From: Lachnospiraceae bacterium UBA3732
GTDB lineage: Bacteria; Bacillota; Clostridia; Lachnospirales; Lachnospiraceae
Direction of reading: 5' to 3'
NCBI GenBank assembly: GCA_002372545.1
Contig: DFHD01000072.1
Span: forward strand, 1-32,960
Length of the DNA stretch: 32,960 nucleotides
Shown: in pieces, positions 1 to 7,491 of the stretch
How the letters are laid out: every line of letters begins with the position of its first letter
Position numbering within the stretch: position 1 is the stretch's first letter
Notes under the pieces: model-generated
What the model was told of the DNA's origin: nothing
The model's database searches: none
Seen by the model: the letters and a program-made list of their open reading frames with translations, nothing else
Position numbers and translations under genes: made by a program

Positions 1-78
1 CTGGTTTTCTGAGGAGCTTTCGAAGAATGAAATGTAATGTAACATGATTTTATAAACCTGTAATAAAGGAGGGGGAGT

Positions 79-1416
79 ATGTATTGTCAGTATTGTGGAG
101 CCCGGCTTCCGGATAATAGTCCGTTCTGTTCATCCTGCGGCGCACCCCAGGGTCAGCAGCAGATGAATCAGGGCTATGGTCAGCAGATGAACCAGGGTTA
201 CGGCCAGCAGATGAACCAGGGCTACGGTCAGCCTCAAATGAACCAGGGCTATGGTCAGCAGATGAACCAGGGCTATGGTCAGCAGCAGATGAACCAGGGC
301 TACGGCCAGCAGCAGATGAACCAGGGCTACGGTCAGCCTCAAATGAACCAGGGCTACGGCCAGCGGCAGATGAATCAGGGCTACGGCCAGCAGCAGATGA
401 ACCAGGGCTATGGCCGGCAGCAGATGGATCCGGGCAGCGGGCAGCCGGCGGCGAATGGTCCTTCTTCGCCGGTTCAAGGGAAAAAGAACAGAAAGAAGCT
501 GATCCTGATCATATCCATCGCAGCGGTTCTCCTGATCGGCGGCGGTATTACAGCCTTTCTTCTGCTAAGAAATAAGGGCGGAGCGGATTCTCCCAAGGCT
601 GCTACACAGGCTGTTTTGGATTGCTATAAGGATATGGACATGGAAAAGATCATTTCGCTTTCGCCGGATGCGATCCTGAACAAAATGATCGCCTTTTATC
701 AGAGCGATTTTGAAGAAATGGATGTGCATAATGCCGGTGATCTGAAACGTCTGGCAAGGGAAAACCTGAATGAGATGGCGGATATAGAATACATGTGGAT
801 GAAAGGGGTAAAGTATGAAATAGTAGAAAGCAAGGAATGCTCAAGAGAAGAGATCAGAGGCTATTTTGGCTATGATGCAGACGATATCATGGGCATCCTG
901 GAGGCTGTAGATGTAGATCAGTTTGCTATGGTGGATATCCAAATGACCTACAACGGAGATACATCTTATAATCATGATGTATGCTATAAATATAAGGGTT
1001 CCTGGTATTCTGTTCAGGCCCTTACTATTCCGATGGCATTGTCCAGATATTCGGCTAAATCCAGAAAGGCGGATGATCTTACTGCTGCGGAAGTCATCAG
1101 TACTGCATTTAGTACAGGACTTGCGAATGAAGATGTATATGATGAAGTGTATCCTTATATGGATGGAAGGGTACTGTTTACGGCAAAACCGGGTGAACCC
1201 TTTAAAGCGGTCGGTGGTCTGGATATGCCGTCTAGTACAGCGGAGCTCTATTCGAATCTTGGCGGAGCTACCCCTAAGTTAAAGTATACAAAGAATGGAC
1301 AGTCCGGTTGGGCTATTGGCATATCCTCTGACGAGAGGCCTATTGTCTGGATCAGCACGGATGATGATCCTACGGCGTATCAGCTTCAGCCGGAGATCGA
1401 TAAAGATTATAAGTGA
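79..1416 (+). CDS. Zinc-ribbon, MNQGYG-repeat, single-pass membrane protein
   Basis: The 445-residue protein opens with a zinc ribbon: CQYCG at residues 3-7 and CSSCG at 17-21. Residues 29-122 are a Gln/Gly/Tyr/Asn-rich tract with ten MNQGYG copies and one degenerate MDPGSG copy. A basic stretch (KKNRKK, about 135-140) precedes one membrane span (about 141-163). The rest is a soluble domain ending in a GWAIGIS...PIVWIS...YQLQP segment. The charge pattern suggests the ribbon and repeats are cytoplasmic and the C-terminal domain is outside; this is inferred. The ATG follows a strong AAAGGAGGGG site. It appears monocistronic. I recognise the architecture (zinc ribbon, linker, membrane span, extracellular domain) from Clostridia but know no function for it. 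Confidence 0.85.
   Translation: MYCQYCGARLPDNSPFCSSCGAPQGQQQMNQGYGQQMNQGYGQQMNQGYGQPQMNQGYGQQMNQGYGQQQMNQGYGQQQMNQGYGQPQMNQGYGQRQMNQGYGQQQMNQGYGRQQMDPGSGQPAANGPSSPVQGKKNRKKLILIISIAAVLLIGGGITAFLLLRNKGGADSPKAATQAVLDCYKDMDMEKIISLSPDAILNKMIAFYQSDFEEMDVHNAGDLKRLARENLNEMADIEYMWMKGVKYEIVESKECSREEIRGYFGYDADDIMGILEAVDVDQFAMVDIQMTYNGDTSYNHDVCYKYKGSWYSVQALTIPMALSRYSAKSRKADDLTAAEVISTAFSTGLANEDVYDEVYPYMDGRVLFTAKPGEPFKAVGGLDMPSSTAELYSNLGGATPKLKYTKNGQSGWAIGISSDERPIVWISTDDDPTAYQLQPEIDKDYK
163..444 (+). repeat. Tandem in-frame repeats encoding MNQGYGQ(P/R/Q)Q
   Basis: Ten units of 24-27 bases, each beginning ATGAA(C/T)CAGGG, plus one diverged unit starting at 424. Units differ at synonymous sites (AAC/AAT, TAC/TAT, GGC/GGT) and in length (QQ, QPQ, QRQ, QQQ spacers). 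This fits in-frame expansion and contraction under protein-level selection. The antisense strand is open throughout the tract, but only as a by-product of the repeat. Confidence 0.95.
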
Positions 1417-1553
1417 TTCCGGTATGATCCGGGATATGCTGAGGATTTTCACCCCTTGCTGTTCGGAAAAAAGGTGGATCAAACGTTCGGCTATCGGGAA
1501 ACAGGTATACTACGGGCATGGGGCGGGCTGAGGCAAAAGAAAGGATTGTATTT

Positions 1554-2330
1554 ATGAAACAGGGCTTTCTGATCATATCTGAGGGAACCCTCGATCCGGA
1601 GGGAAGAGAAGACCTTCGTATCATGAAGGAGGAGATCGAGGGAAGGTTTCCGGATTCCATTACAACAGTTGCTTTCACGGATGAAAATGCCCGGAAAGCC
1701 CTTCGGGAACAGGAGGGTATCAAGGTTAAAGGAATCCGTGCAGCCATGCTTCAGATGAAGGAAGAAGGCGTGCAGAGTCTTGCTGCCATTACTACAGAGG
1801 TTATGGAGAGCCGGGCCTTTGATGCGGAGAAAGAGGAAATTCATGGATGTGCAGCCCTTTTTTCGGAGATGAAGATTGCCGGACCGCTGATCAAAACAGA
1901 GGAGGATATCCCTCTATTTTCCAGGTGTATGGCCGGTGTTTTCTCCCGGGATTTTCAGGACAAGGTTCCTGTGGCAGTTGTGGAAAAAGAGCTGGCGCCT
2001 TCTGCGGAGGGTATTCTTCCCGCGCTTGAGGCCTCCCTCAGAAGCCAGCTTTCCCCGGAAGCGCATGTGATCAGTCTGATGGGCGGAAAAAGGACAAAGA
2101 AAATGCTGGCGGAAATAGAGGGCGATCCGGTAAACCGGACGATCGGTTATATCCCGATGTCTTTTCTGGGAGGACCGGCCTTCGAAGAAAGACTATCCGA
2201 CGGAGAGCGCTCCCCGGCGGGCAGGACCCGTGCGGCGGGGCATATCCCGCACTTTCATGTCAAGGGACTTGGCGCGTATGATGAGTTCCTCCGGCTGTAT
2301 CTGAAACGGCTGTATGAAGCATGCCGATAA
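1554..2330 (+). CDS. CbiK-like sirohydrochlorin chelatase homologue, probably catalytically dead
   Basis: The 258-residue protein aligns end to end with anaerobic cobaltochelatase CbiK as I remember it: N-terminal MKQGFLIISEGT versus MKKALLVVSFGT, the REQEGIKV segment versus RQRDGIDI, and a C-terminal KGLGAYDEFL versus SGLGENPAI. The places where CbiK holds its metal ligands have changed. LHIINGDEYE reads TEVMESRAFD, MGHGASHH reads VEKELAPS, and GDHAINDM reads GPAFEERL, so neither catalytic histidine nor the glutamate is visible. No cobalamin or siroheme gene lies nearby. I chose ATG 1554 because AAAGGA sits 8 bases upstream; an ATG at 1518 in frame lacks a ribosome site. A TATACT at 1506-1511 may be its -10 box. 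The family call is fairly secure; loss of activity is inferred. Confidence 0.7.
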   Translation: MKQGFLIISEGTLDPEGREDLRIMKEEIEGRFPDSITTVAFTDENARKALREQEGIKVKGIRAAMLQMKEEGVQSLAAITTEVMESRAFDAEKEEIHGCAALFSEMKIAGPLIKTEEDIPLFSRCMAGVFSRDFQDKVPVAVVEKELAPSAEGILPALEASLRSQLSPEAHVISLMGGKRTKKMLAEIEGDPVNRTIGYIPMSFLGGPAFEERLSDGERSPAGRTRAAGHIPHFHVKGLGAYDEFLRLYLKRLYEACR

Positions 2331-2361
2331 AAAAGACTTGAAAAATATTTTAAATTCCATT

Positions 2362-2408
2362 AGCCTCTTCTCAGGACGTCCGGATCGGATCGAGAGGAGG
2401 CTGTTTTT
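2362..2408 (+). terminator. Hairpin plus T-run that also contains the next gene's ribosome site
   Basis: AGCCTCTTCTC (2362-2372) pairs with GAGAGGAGGCT (2392-2402) over 11 positions with one G-U pair and a 19-base loop, followed by GTTTTT. It lies 31 bases after the chelatase homologue's stop, so it can terminate that transcript. The 3' arm is also the AGGAGG ribosome site for the GTG at 2409, so read-through RNA would have that site hidden. Confidence 0.6.
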
Positions 2409-3398
2409 GTGAATAAAGAACAATTACATCGGTTCATTTCCGAAAGCACCGGGAATGAAAGGAATATCTGCCAGATCTATGCCATCAAAGACGGTAAGAC
2501 AGTTTATGACGACTGCTGGCATGGATTTCGGACAGAGGATGCGATGAATGTCAATTCCGTGACCAAGGGCGTGGTGGCTTTGCTCGTCGGGATCACGCTG
2601 GATAAAGGTGATATCAAGAGTGTTGATCAGAAAGTGATGGATTTCTTTCCGGAGTATCAGGTTAAGCGGGGAGAAAGAACGATCTATGATGTAACGATCA
2701 GGCATCTGCTTACCATGACTGCGCCGTATAAAGGAAGGTCTGAGCCCTGGAAGAAGGTGTGTACATCGGAAGACTGGACACTGACCATATTGGACTATCT
2801 GGGTGGGCGAAGCGGGATCACGGGTGAATTCAGGTATGCGACTCTTGGCATTCAGATTCTGGTGGGAATAATAGAGAGAGCAACCGGAGAAAAATGCATT
2901 GATTTTGCCAACCGGAATCTGTTTGAACCGCTGGGGCTTCCGGGGCGTATTCTGCATGGAGGCAGTTCCAAAGAGGATCAGTTTGATTTTCTGATGAATA
3001 AGAATCCGAGGAAGGTTGAGTGGTACGCTGATCCGCAAGGGACAGTTACCGCAGGCTGGGGACTATGCATGTCGGCGAGGGATATGGCTGTACTGGGGAT
3101 GCTCGTTTCGGATGATGGTCTTTATAACGGAAAAAGCATTATCTCTAAAGAATACCTGAGAGAGATGACGAAGCCGAAGCTCAGGCTCGGCGAGAGATTC
3201 GGGAACATGAATTACGGATACCTGTGGTATAAGCCTTACGACGACAGAGAGGTATATGCGGCGATCGGCGACAGTGGAAACATTATCTACGTCAATAGGG
3301 AATTGAAGGTGTCTGTCGGGATAACCGGAACATTTAAACCGAGGATATTCGACAGGGTTGATCTTATAGAGCAAAGCATATTGCCGGCGGTCGGCTGA
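2409..3398 (+). CDS. Serine hydrolase, beta-lactamase/penicillin-binding fold (class C-like)
   Basis: This 329-residue protein has the SxxK nucleophile motif of the beta-lactamase superfamily as S50-V-T-K53, in the usual NSVTKG context. FRYATLG occupies the place of the second motif (normally YxN; here Tyr-Ala-Thr), and IGDSGN that of the third (K/H-T-G). DIRHLLTMT-like and GWGLCMSARDMA segments are typical of the family. There is no signal peptide, so it should act in the cytoplasm, probably as an esterase or peptidase and not as a secreted beta-lactamase. The start is GTG, set by AGGAGG at 2395-2400. It seems monocistronic, with a terminator just after the stop. The substrate cannot be told from sequence, and the altered second motif makes the exact activity uncertain. 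Confidence 0.8.
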   Translation: MNKEQLHRFISESTGNERNICQIYAIKDGKTVYDDCWHGFRTEDAMNVNSVTKGVVALLVGITLDKGDIKSVDQKVMDFFPEYQVKRGERTIYDVTIRHLLTMTAPYKGRSEPWKKVCTSEDWTLTILDYLGGRSGITGEFRYATLGIQILVGIIERATGEKCIDFANRNLFEPLGLPGRILHGGSSKEDQFDFLMNKNPRKVEWYADPQGTVTAGWGLCMSARDMAVLGMLVSDDGLYNGKSIISKEYLREMTKPKLRLGERFGNMNYGYLWYKPYDDREVYAAIGDSGNIIYVNRELKVSVGITGTFKPRIFDRVDLIEQSILPAVG

Positions 3399-3401
3399 AA
3401 A

Positions 3402-3437
3402 GTGCCAGCGGATAATCTGTCCGCCGGCGCCTTTCTT
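3402..3437 (+). terminator. Intrinsic terminator after the serine hydrolase
   Basis: GTGCCAGCGGA (3402-3412) pairs with TCCGCCGGCGC (3420-3430), with one G-U pair and one mismatch, followed by CTTTCTT. It starts 4 bases after the hydrolase stop codon. The T-run is imperfect. Confidence 0.65.
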
Positions 3438-3446
3438 AGCATATCT

Positions 3447-3800
3447 TTAAGTATTGTCGTTCGTTTTTTGTTTCAGGTGTTCCAGATCGGCTTGAAGCTT
3501 TTGAATCATAATCGCCTGTGAGTCGATTTTTGCCTGCTGTTCATCAAGCTGCACCTTTTGTTTGTCGATCATGGCATCCTTTTTTTCAACAAGCGTGATA
3601 TATTCGCTTACATCTAATGTTAATGACTGGTCTAACATAGCCTGGATCGCCTCCCATATCTCCGTGTGTTTTCGATACAGGTGCCGGATCAGCTTCCTGG
3701 TCAGTGCCAATAGTTCCAGTCTGTCACCGAGCAGGATGGTTCCGGAGCTGTACGCCTTCTCTATCACTTCGATTATATCATTTTGGTAGAGGTTCAGCAA
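3447..3800 (-). CDS. Small coiled-coil protein, possibly the C-terminal remnant of a larger one
   Basis: A 117-residue reading frame starting at TTG, with no clear ribosome site and an in-frame stop four codons upstream. The first 65 residues are helical with a basic core (RLELLALTRKLIRHLYRK). Residues 65-112 form a heptad-like coiled coil (KQKVQLDEQQAKIDSQ, then IQKLQADLEHLKQK). Composition looks protein-like, and no competing frame covers this interval. The missing start signals and tail-like coiled coil suggest a fragment, perhaps of a Rpn/PD-(D/E)XK-type transposase from Lachnospiraceae; that family link is from memory and weak. It converges on the hydrolase and diverges from the YitT gene. 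Confidence 0.45.
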   Translation of the reverse strand: MLNLYQNDIIEVIEKAYSSGTILLGDRLELLALTRKLIRHLYRKHTEIWEAIQAMLDQSLTLDVSEYITLVEKKDAMIDKQKVQLDEQQAKIDSQAIMIQKLQADLEHLKQKTNDNT

Positions 3801-3821
3801 TTGACAAATTCACACGATCCA

Positions 3822-3849
3822 TTGATTTCAGTTCGAATTATGGTAGAAT
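3822..3849 (+). promoter_or_regulatory. Candidate promoter for the YitT-family gene
   Basis: TTGATT (3822-3827), 16-base spacer, TAGAAT (3844-3849), about 58 bases before the ATG at 3908. A perfect TTGACA at 3801-3806 lies just upstream but has no -10 box at 17 bases. Confidence 0.4.
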
Positions 3850-3907
3850 GGAAGAAAGCGGCGCAAACGGACGTATCAGATCAGGAGCATTACCGGGAGG
3901 ATACCGG

Positions 3908-4810
3908 ATGAATACACAGAATAAAGAGGATTCTCAACTCCAAACGGGCGCTTCCCGCCGGAACGACTGGATCGTCTGGCGGATCATAGTGGTGGGACTT
4001 GCGTCCCTCATCATGGCCATGAATATCAATACCTTTGTACATACCGGCGGGCTGCTTCCCGGGGGTGCCAGTGGGCTGACGCTGCTGATCCAGGAAACGG
4101 TGAAAAAATATTTTCATCAGGATATTCCTTACTCTGTGCTGAATATCCTGATCAATGCCGTACCGGTGTATATCGGTTTCCGCTTTGTGGGAAAGAAGTT
4201 TACATGGCTTTCCTGCTGGTGCATTCTTCTGACGGGCCTTTTGGCAGATCTGATCCCGCCGCTGCAGGTAACAAAGGATATTCTGCTGATCAGCATCTTC
4301 GGCGGCCTCATCAATGGCGTGGCCATCAGTATGTGTCTTCTAAAGGATGCCACTAGCGGGGGGACGGATTTTATCGCCATCTATCTGTCGGAAAAGCGGG
4401 GCGTGGATTCCTTCAATATCCCGCTGGTGATCAATGCGGTGATCCTTGTTCTGGCTGGCTTTTTGTTTGACTGGGATAAAGCTCTTTATTCCATTATATT
4501 TCAGTTTGCGTCTACCATGACGATCCGCATGCTCTACAGGAAGTATCAGAAGGCGACCTTCTTTATCGTAACCAACAAGCCGCGGGAGGTCTGCGCTGCG
4601 ATCTCCGACATCAGTATGCACGGGGCAACGATCCTGGAGGGGGAGGGCTCATATGAACACTGTGAGCGGAATGTGGTTTATTCGGTGGTTTCCGATGCGG
4701 AATCCGGCAGGATCATCCGCGTGGTGCGGGAAGCTGACCCGGAGGCTTTTGTGAATGTACTGAAGACGGAGCGGGTGATCGGCAGGTTCTACCAAAGACC
4801 CACAGAATAA
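3908..4810 (+). CDS. YitT family membrane protein (DUF161 + DUF2179)
   Basis: The 300-residue protein begins with a polar stretch, then about five hydrophobic spans. It includes the family's FVHTGGLLPGGASGLTLLI segment near the N-terminus and the KDATSGGTDFIA segment in the middle. The last ~90 residues form the soluble DUF2179 domain (KATFFIVTNKP...ISMHGATILEGEGSY). YitT proteins are widespread Firmicutes membrane proteins without a settled function. The start is ATG 3908, 7 bases after GGGAGG; the frame stays open further upstream but without a site. A TA-rich perfect hairpin (arms 4809-4817 and 4822-4830, one mismatch) overlaps the stop but has no T-run. Confidence 0.88.
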   Translation: MNTQNKEDSQLQTGASRRNDWIVWRIIVVGLASLIMAMNINTFVHTGGLLPGGASGLTLLIQETVKKYFHQDIPYSVLNILINAVPVYIGFRFVGKKFTWLSCWCILLTGLLADLIPPLQVTKDILLISIFGGLINGVAISMCLLKDATSGGTDFIAIYLSEKRGVDSFNIPLVINAVILVLAGFLFDWDKALYSIIFQFASTMTIRMLYRKYQKATFFIVTNKPREVCAAISDISMHGATILEGEGSYEHCERNVVYSVVSDAESGRIIRVVREADPEAFVNVLKTERVIGRFYQRPTE

Positions 4811-5007
4811 GCATCTGCATGCAGTTGCTTCAATTGTCTTAAATGTTCGGCAAGTTTACTGATGTTTTCATATAAATGAAAGAACCCGAAAGAAAGAAAA
4901 TCCGGGAGAGTGTATTGAAATAGTAACAAAAACGTGTAAAATATTACGAAAACCACACTTCAAAATGTGAATTTATAACGAAATGTTACAAACTTATTAC
5001 AAAACGC

Positions 5008-5036
5008 TTGACATTTCCGTTATAAATAGGTATAAC
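5008..5036 (+). promoter_or_regulatory. Consensus sigma-A promoter for the exported protein
   Basis: TTGACA (5008-5013), exactly 17 bases, TATAAC (5031-5036). The expected transcription start is near 5043, giving a ~30-base leader. The preceding 4860-5005 segment is AT-rich, with repeated TTACAAA/ACGAAA words and an imperfect dyad TTCAAAATGTGAA (4960-4972) that could be an operator; no regulator is assigned. Confidence 0.85.
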
Positions 5037-5074
5037 ACTTAGAGTAACCTGTTGAACTCTAAGAAAGGGAAATT

Positions 5075-5986
5075 TTGAAGATCATGGATTTAAACAAAAG
5101 TAATAAGACGATCTTTTTCTCTCACAAGATGATCACCGCACTTGTGCTGGCTGTACTTCTTGTATTTTCGCTTATGTTCCACACAAACGTTGAGGCTGAG
5201 AATTCTTCAACTGGTGCTGAGCGGATTGAGAGAACGCCGGTAGTGGAATCCGATCAGAAAGATGTGCAGGAAGTTGATACTGAAGAGGTTGTACAGAATA
5301 CAGAAGCCATTAAGGAATCCATTACGGAGGAAAAGGTTACCGTCAAGGCAAAAATGCCCGAGACAGTAGCTGAGAAGATGGAAGAGGGAAAGACCCTCAG
5401 TGTATCTGTAAATGAACGGAATAAGGTAACCAAGGGAAAAGAAGAGACAGCAAAGAAGGACGAGGTTAAGGCCGCGGATGTTGAGGCAGTTAAGGCTGCA
5501 AACCATCCTTCAGAGTCCGTAAAGGAAGAGGCAGCTCCTGTTACCGAGACAGTAACCGAGGCTGTTACAGAAGCTCCTGTTACCGAGACTGTTACAGAAG
5601 CTCCTACCGAGGCTGTTACAGAAGCTCCTACTGAGGCTGTTACAGAAGCTCCGGCTCCCGTAGCAGAGACTCCTTCAGAAGGATGTCTGACCGCATATGC
5701 CGGTGTATTCTATGGTCCTTCCGGAAAGGAGACCTATTATAATCTTGACATGAGCGGCGTCGTATCCATCATGAGAGGCATGGGCTTCGATGAGGAGAAT
5801 TATCCTTACTGGGTAAGAGAAGACGGCTGCAAGATGCTTGGACCTTACATCATGGTTGCTGCAAACCTGGATCTGCATCCCCGCGGATCTGTTGTTCCCT
5901 GTTCTCTGGGAACGGCTCTGGTATGCGATACCGGCGGGTTTGCTTCCTGGAATCCGAATGCACTGGATATTGCCACTACCTGGTAA
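5075..5986 (+). CDS. Exported TEA-repeat protein with C-terminal 3D/RlpA-like domain
   Basis: The 303-residue protein has a signal sequence (residues ~15-41, basic then hydrophobic ITALVLAVLLVFSLMF, cleavage likely after VEA). A Lys/Glu-rich linker follows (42-150), then a Thr-Glu-Ala-Pro tract (152-200), likely wall-spanning. The C-terminal ~100 residues contain YPYWVREDGCKMLGPYIMV, DLHPRGSVV, CDTGGFA and a terminal DIATTW. This matches the double-psi barrel (3D domain) found in cell-wall hydrolases, where Asp residues act in catalysis; a peptidoglycan role is inferred. The start is ambiguous: TTG 5075 lies 6 bases from AGG in AAGAAAGGG, while ATG 5084 lies further away. It is a monocistronic unit with its own promoter and terminator. 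Confidence 0.8.
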   Translation: MKIMDLNKSNKTIFFSHKMITALVLAVLLVFSLMFHTNVEAENSSTGAERIERTPVVESDQKDVQEVDTEEVVQNTEAIKESITEEKVTVKAKMPETVAEKMEEGKTLSVSVNERNKVTKGKEETAKKDEVKAADVEAVKAANHPSESVKEEAAPVTETVTEAVTEAPVTETVTEAPTEAVTEAPTEAVTEAPAPVAETPSEGCLTAYAGVFYGPSGKETYYNLDMSGVVSIMRGMGFDEENYPYWVREDGCKMLGPYIMVAANLDLHPRGSVVPCSLGTALVCDTGGFASWNPNALDIATTW

Positions 5987-6018
5987 AACCGGAAATCCTG
6001 TAAAAAGCAGGAGAGAAG

Positions 6019-6048
6019 AAACCGAGGCTTTATGCTTCGGTTTTTTTT
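6019..6048 (+). terminator. Strong intrinsic terminator
   Basis: AAACCGAGGC (6019-6028) pairs with GCTTCGGTTT (6034-6043), one G-U pair, loop TTTAT, followed by an 8-T run ending at 6048. It closes the exported-protein unit 33 bases after its stop. Confidence 0.92.
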
Positions 6049-6062
6049 CGGAAATTTTACAC

Positions 6063-6090
6063 TTGCAAAAAAAGTCTATTCTAATATAAT
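6063..6090 (+). promoter_or_regulatory. Promoter of the trkA-trkH operon
   Basis: TTGCAA (6063-6068), 16-base spacer, perfect TATAAT (6085-6090). The ATG of trkA lies 22 bases beyond, so the leader is very short, with AAGGAGGGG at 6098-6106 as ribosome site. Confidence 0.75.
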
Positions 6091-6111
6091 GTTCCTAAGG
6101 AGGGGAAATCG

Positions 6112-7467
6112 ATGAACATTATGATCGCAGGCTGCGGCAGGATAGGAAGGGCCATAGCCGGACAGCTTTGTGAAGAAAAACATGAGATCACAGTTATGGA
6201 CATACACCAGGATGCTCTTTCGGCAGCTACGGGTTCCATGGATGTGATTGGTTATAATGGAGACTGCACCAGCTACAGAGCGCAGCTGGAGGCCGGCGTA
6301 GAGGATGCTGACCTGATGATCGCAGTTACCAATCAGGATGAAAAGAATATGCTGACATGTCTTGTTGCCAAGAAGGCCGGTAAATGCAGGACGATTGCCA
6401 GAGTAAGAAGTCCCCAGTACTTTCAGGAGATTGGATATCTTCGGGATGAACTGGGTCTTTCTATGGCCATAAATCCGGAATATGTAGCCTCTGCCGAGAT
6501 AGTCCGTCTGATCCAGATCCCATCCGCCCTGGAGGTGGATACCTTTGCCAAGGGAAGGGTAAACATGATCAGTCTGGATGTGCCGGAGGGCTCAATTCTG
6601 GATGGAATGCTCCTGAAGGATATGCCCTCCCGTGTGGGCCAGAGCGCTTTGATCTGCATCGTGGAACGGAACGGGCAGTTCATTATCCCCGGAGGTCTTA
6701 CGGAAATCCGGGCAGGTGACAGGATTTCCGTTACCCTTTCTCTGGCGGATGTCAGTGATTTTCTGAATAAGATCGGTATCCGGGCAAGAAGGATCAGAAA
6801 TGTGCTGATCGCCGGCGGAGGTACTATCTCTTATTATCTGGCAAAGCGTCTTCTTGAGCTGAAGATCGATGTCAAGATCATCGAAAAGGATCCGGCCCGC
6901 TGCGAGGAACTGGCGGAGCTTCTGCCGAAGGCCATGATCATCCAGGGGGATGCTACAGACAAGGCGCTTCTCACAGAAGAGTCTGCTGAGGATATGGATG
7001 CGGTCTGTGCTCTGATGCAGCATGACGAGGAAAACATCCTCCTTTCGCTGTATATGAAAAAGATATCCGAGGCAAAGGTCATTACGCTGGTGACCAGAAA
7101 TTCCTATGAGGATATTGCCGGAGAGCTTCCCATTGGGCAGATCGTGTCACCGAAGAAGATCACGGCGGAATACATTACCCGGTTTGTACGGTCCATGCAT
7201 AATGAAGAGGGCAGCGATGTGGTAGCCCTGTACAAGATGAAGAAGGACCAGGTGGAATCCATGGAGTTCCATGTGGGAAACGATGCGAGAGTGGTGGGTA
7301 AACAGCTGAAGGATCTGGCCCTGAAGCCCAATACGCTGCTGACCTGTATTGCCCGGAACCGTGAGATCATCAGGCCCGGCGGGCGGGATGTGATCTGTCC
7401 CGGAGACAGCGTGGTGGTGGTAACGACCCAGAAGGGGCTGAAAAGCATCGACGGGATACTGAAATAG
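6112..7467 (+). CDS. trkA: Trk potassium uptake peripheral subunit TrkA
   Basis: The 451-residue protein has two tandem RCK units, as in typical TrkA. Rossmann fold 1 carries GCGRIG at residues 7-12, followed by the TrkA_C domain (~140-215). Rossmann fold 2 starts around residue 225 (NVLIAGGGTISYYLAKRL), followed by a second TrkA_C domain ending VICPGDSVVVVTTQKG. It binds NAD(H)/nucleotides on the cytoplasmic face and gates the TrkH channel. In the second fold the glycine motif reads AGGGTIS and not GxGxxG, which is common in this half. It is first in an operon with trkH, whose ATG is 24 bases after its stop. Confidence 0.93.
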   Translation: MNIMIAGCGRIGRAIAGQLCEEKHEITVMDIHQDALSAATGSMDVIGYNGDCTSYRAQLEAGVEDADLMIAVTNQDEKNMLTCLVAKKAGKCRTIARVRSPQYFQEIGYLRDELGLSMAINPEYVASAEIVRLIQIPSALEVDTFAKGRVNMISLDVPEGSILDGMLLKDMPSRVGQSALICIVERNGQFIIPGGLTEIRAGDRISVTLSLADVSDFLNKIGIRARRIRNVLIAGGGTISYYLAKRLLELKIDVKIIEKDPARCEELAELLPKAMIIQGDATDKALLTEESAEDMDAVCALMQHDEENILLSLYMKKISEAKVITLVTRNSYEDIAGELPIGQIVSPKKITAEYITRFVRSMHNEEGSDVVALYKMKKDQVESMEFHVGNDARVVGKQLKDLALKPNTLLTCIARNREIIRPGGRDVICPGDSVVVVTTQKGLKSIDGILK

Positions 7468-7491
7468 GATTCTAAATAGGCGGATTGTGGC

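Noticed and set aside
163..444. Regular short repeats that might suggest a CRISPR array
   Set aside because: Units are contiguous, in frame and encode MNQGYG; there are no spacers and no cas genes.
130..477. A long open frame on the minus strand across the repeat tract
   Set aside because: It is the antisense shadow of a low-complexity coding repeat, with no ribosome site.
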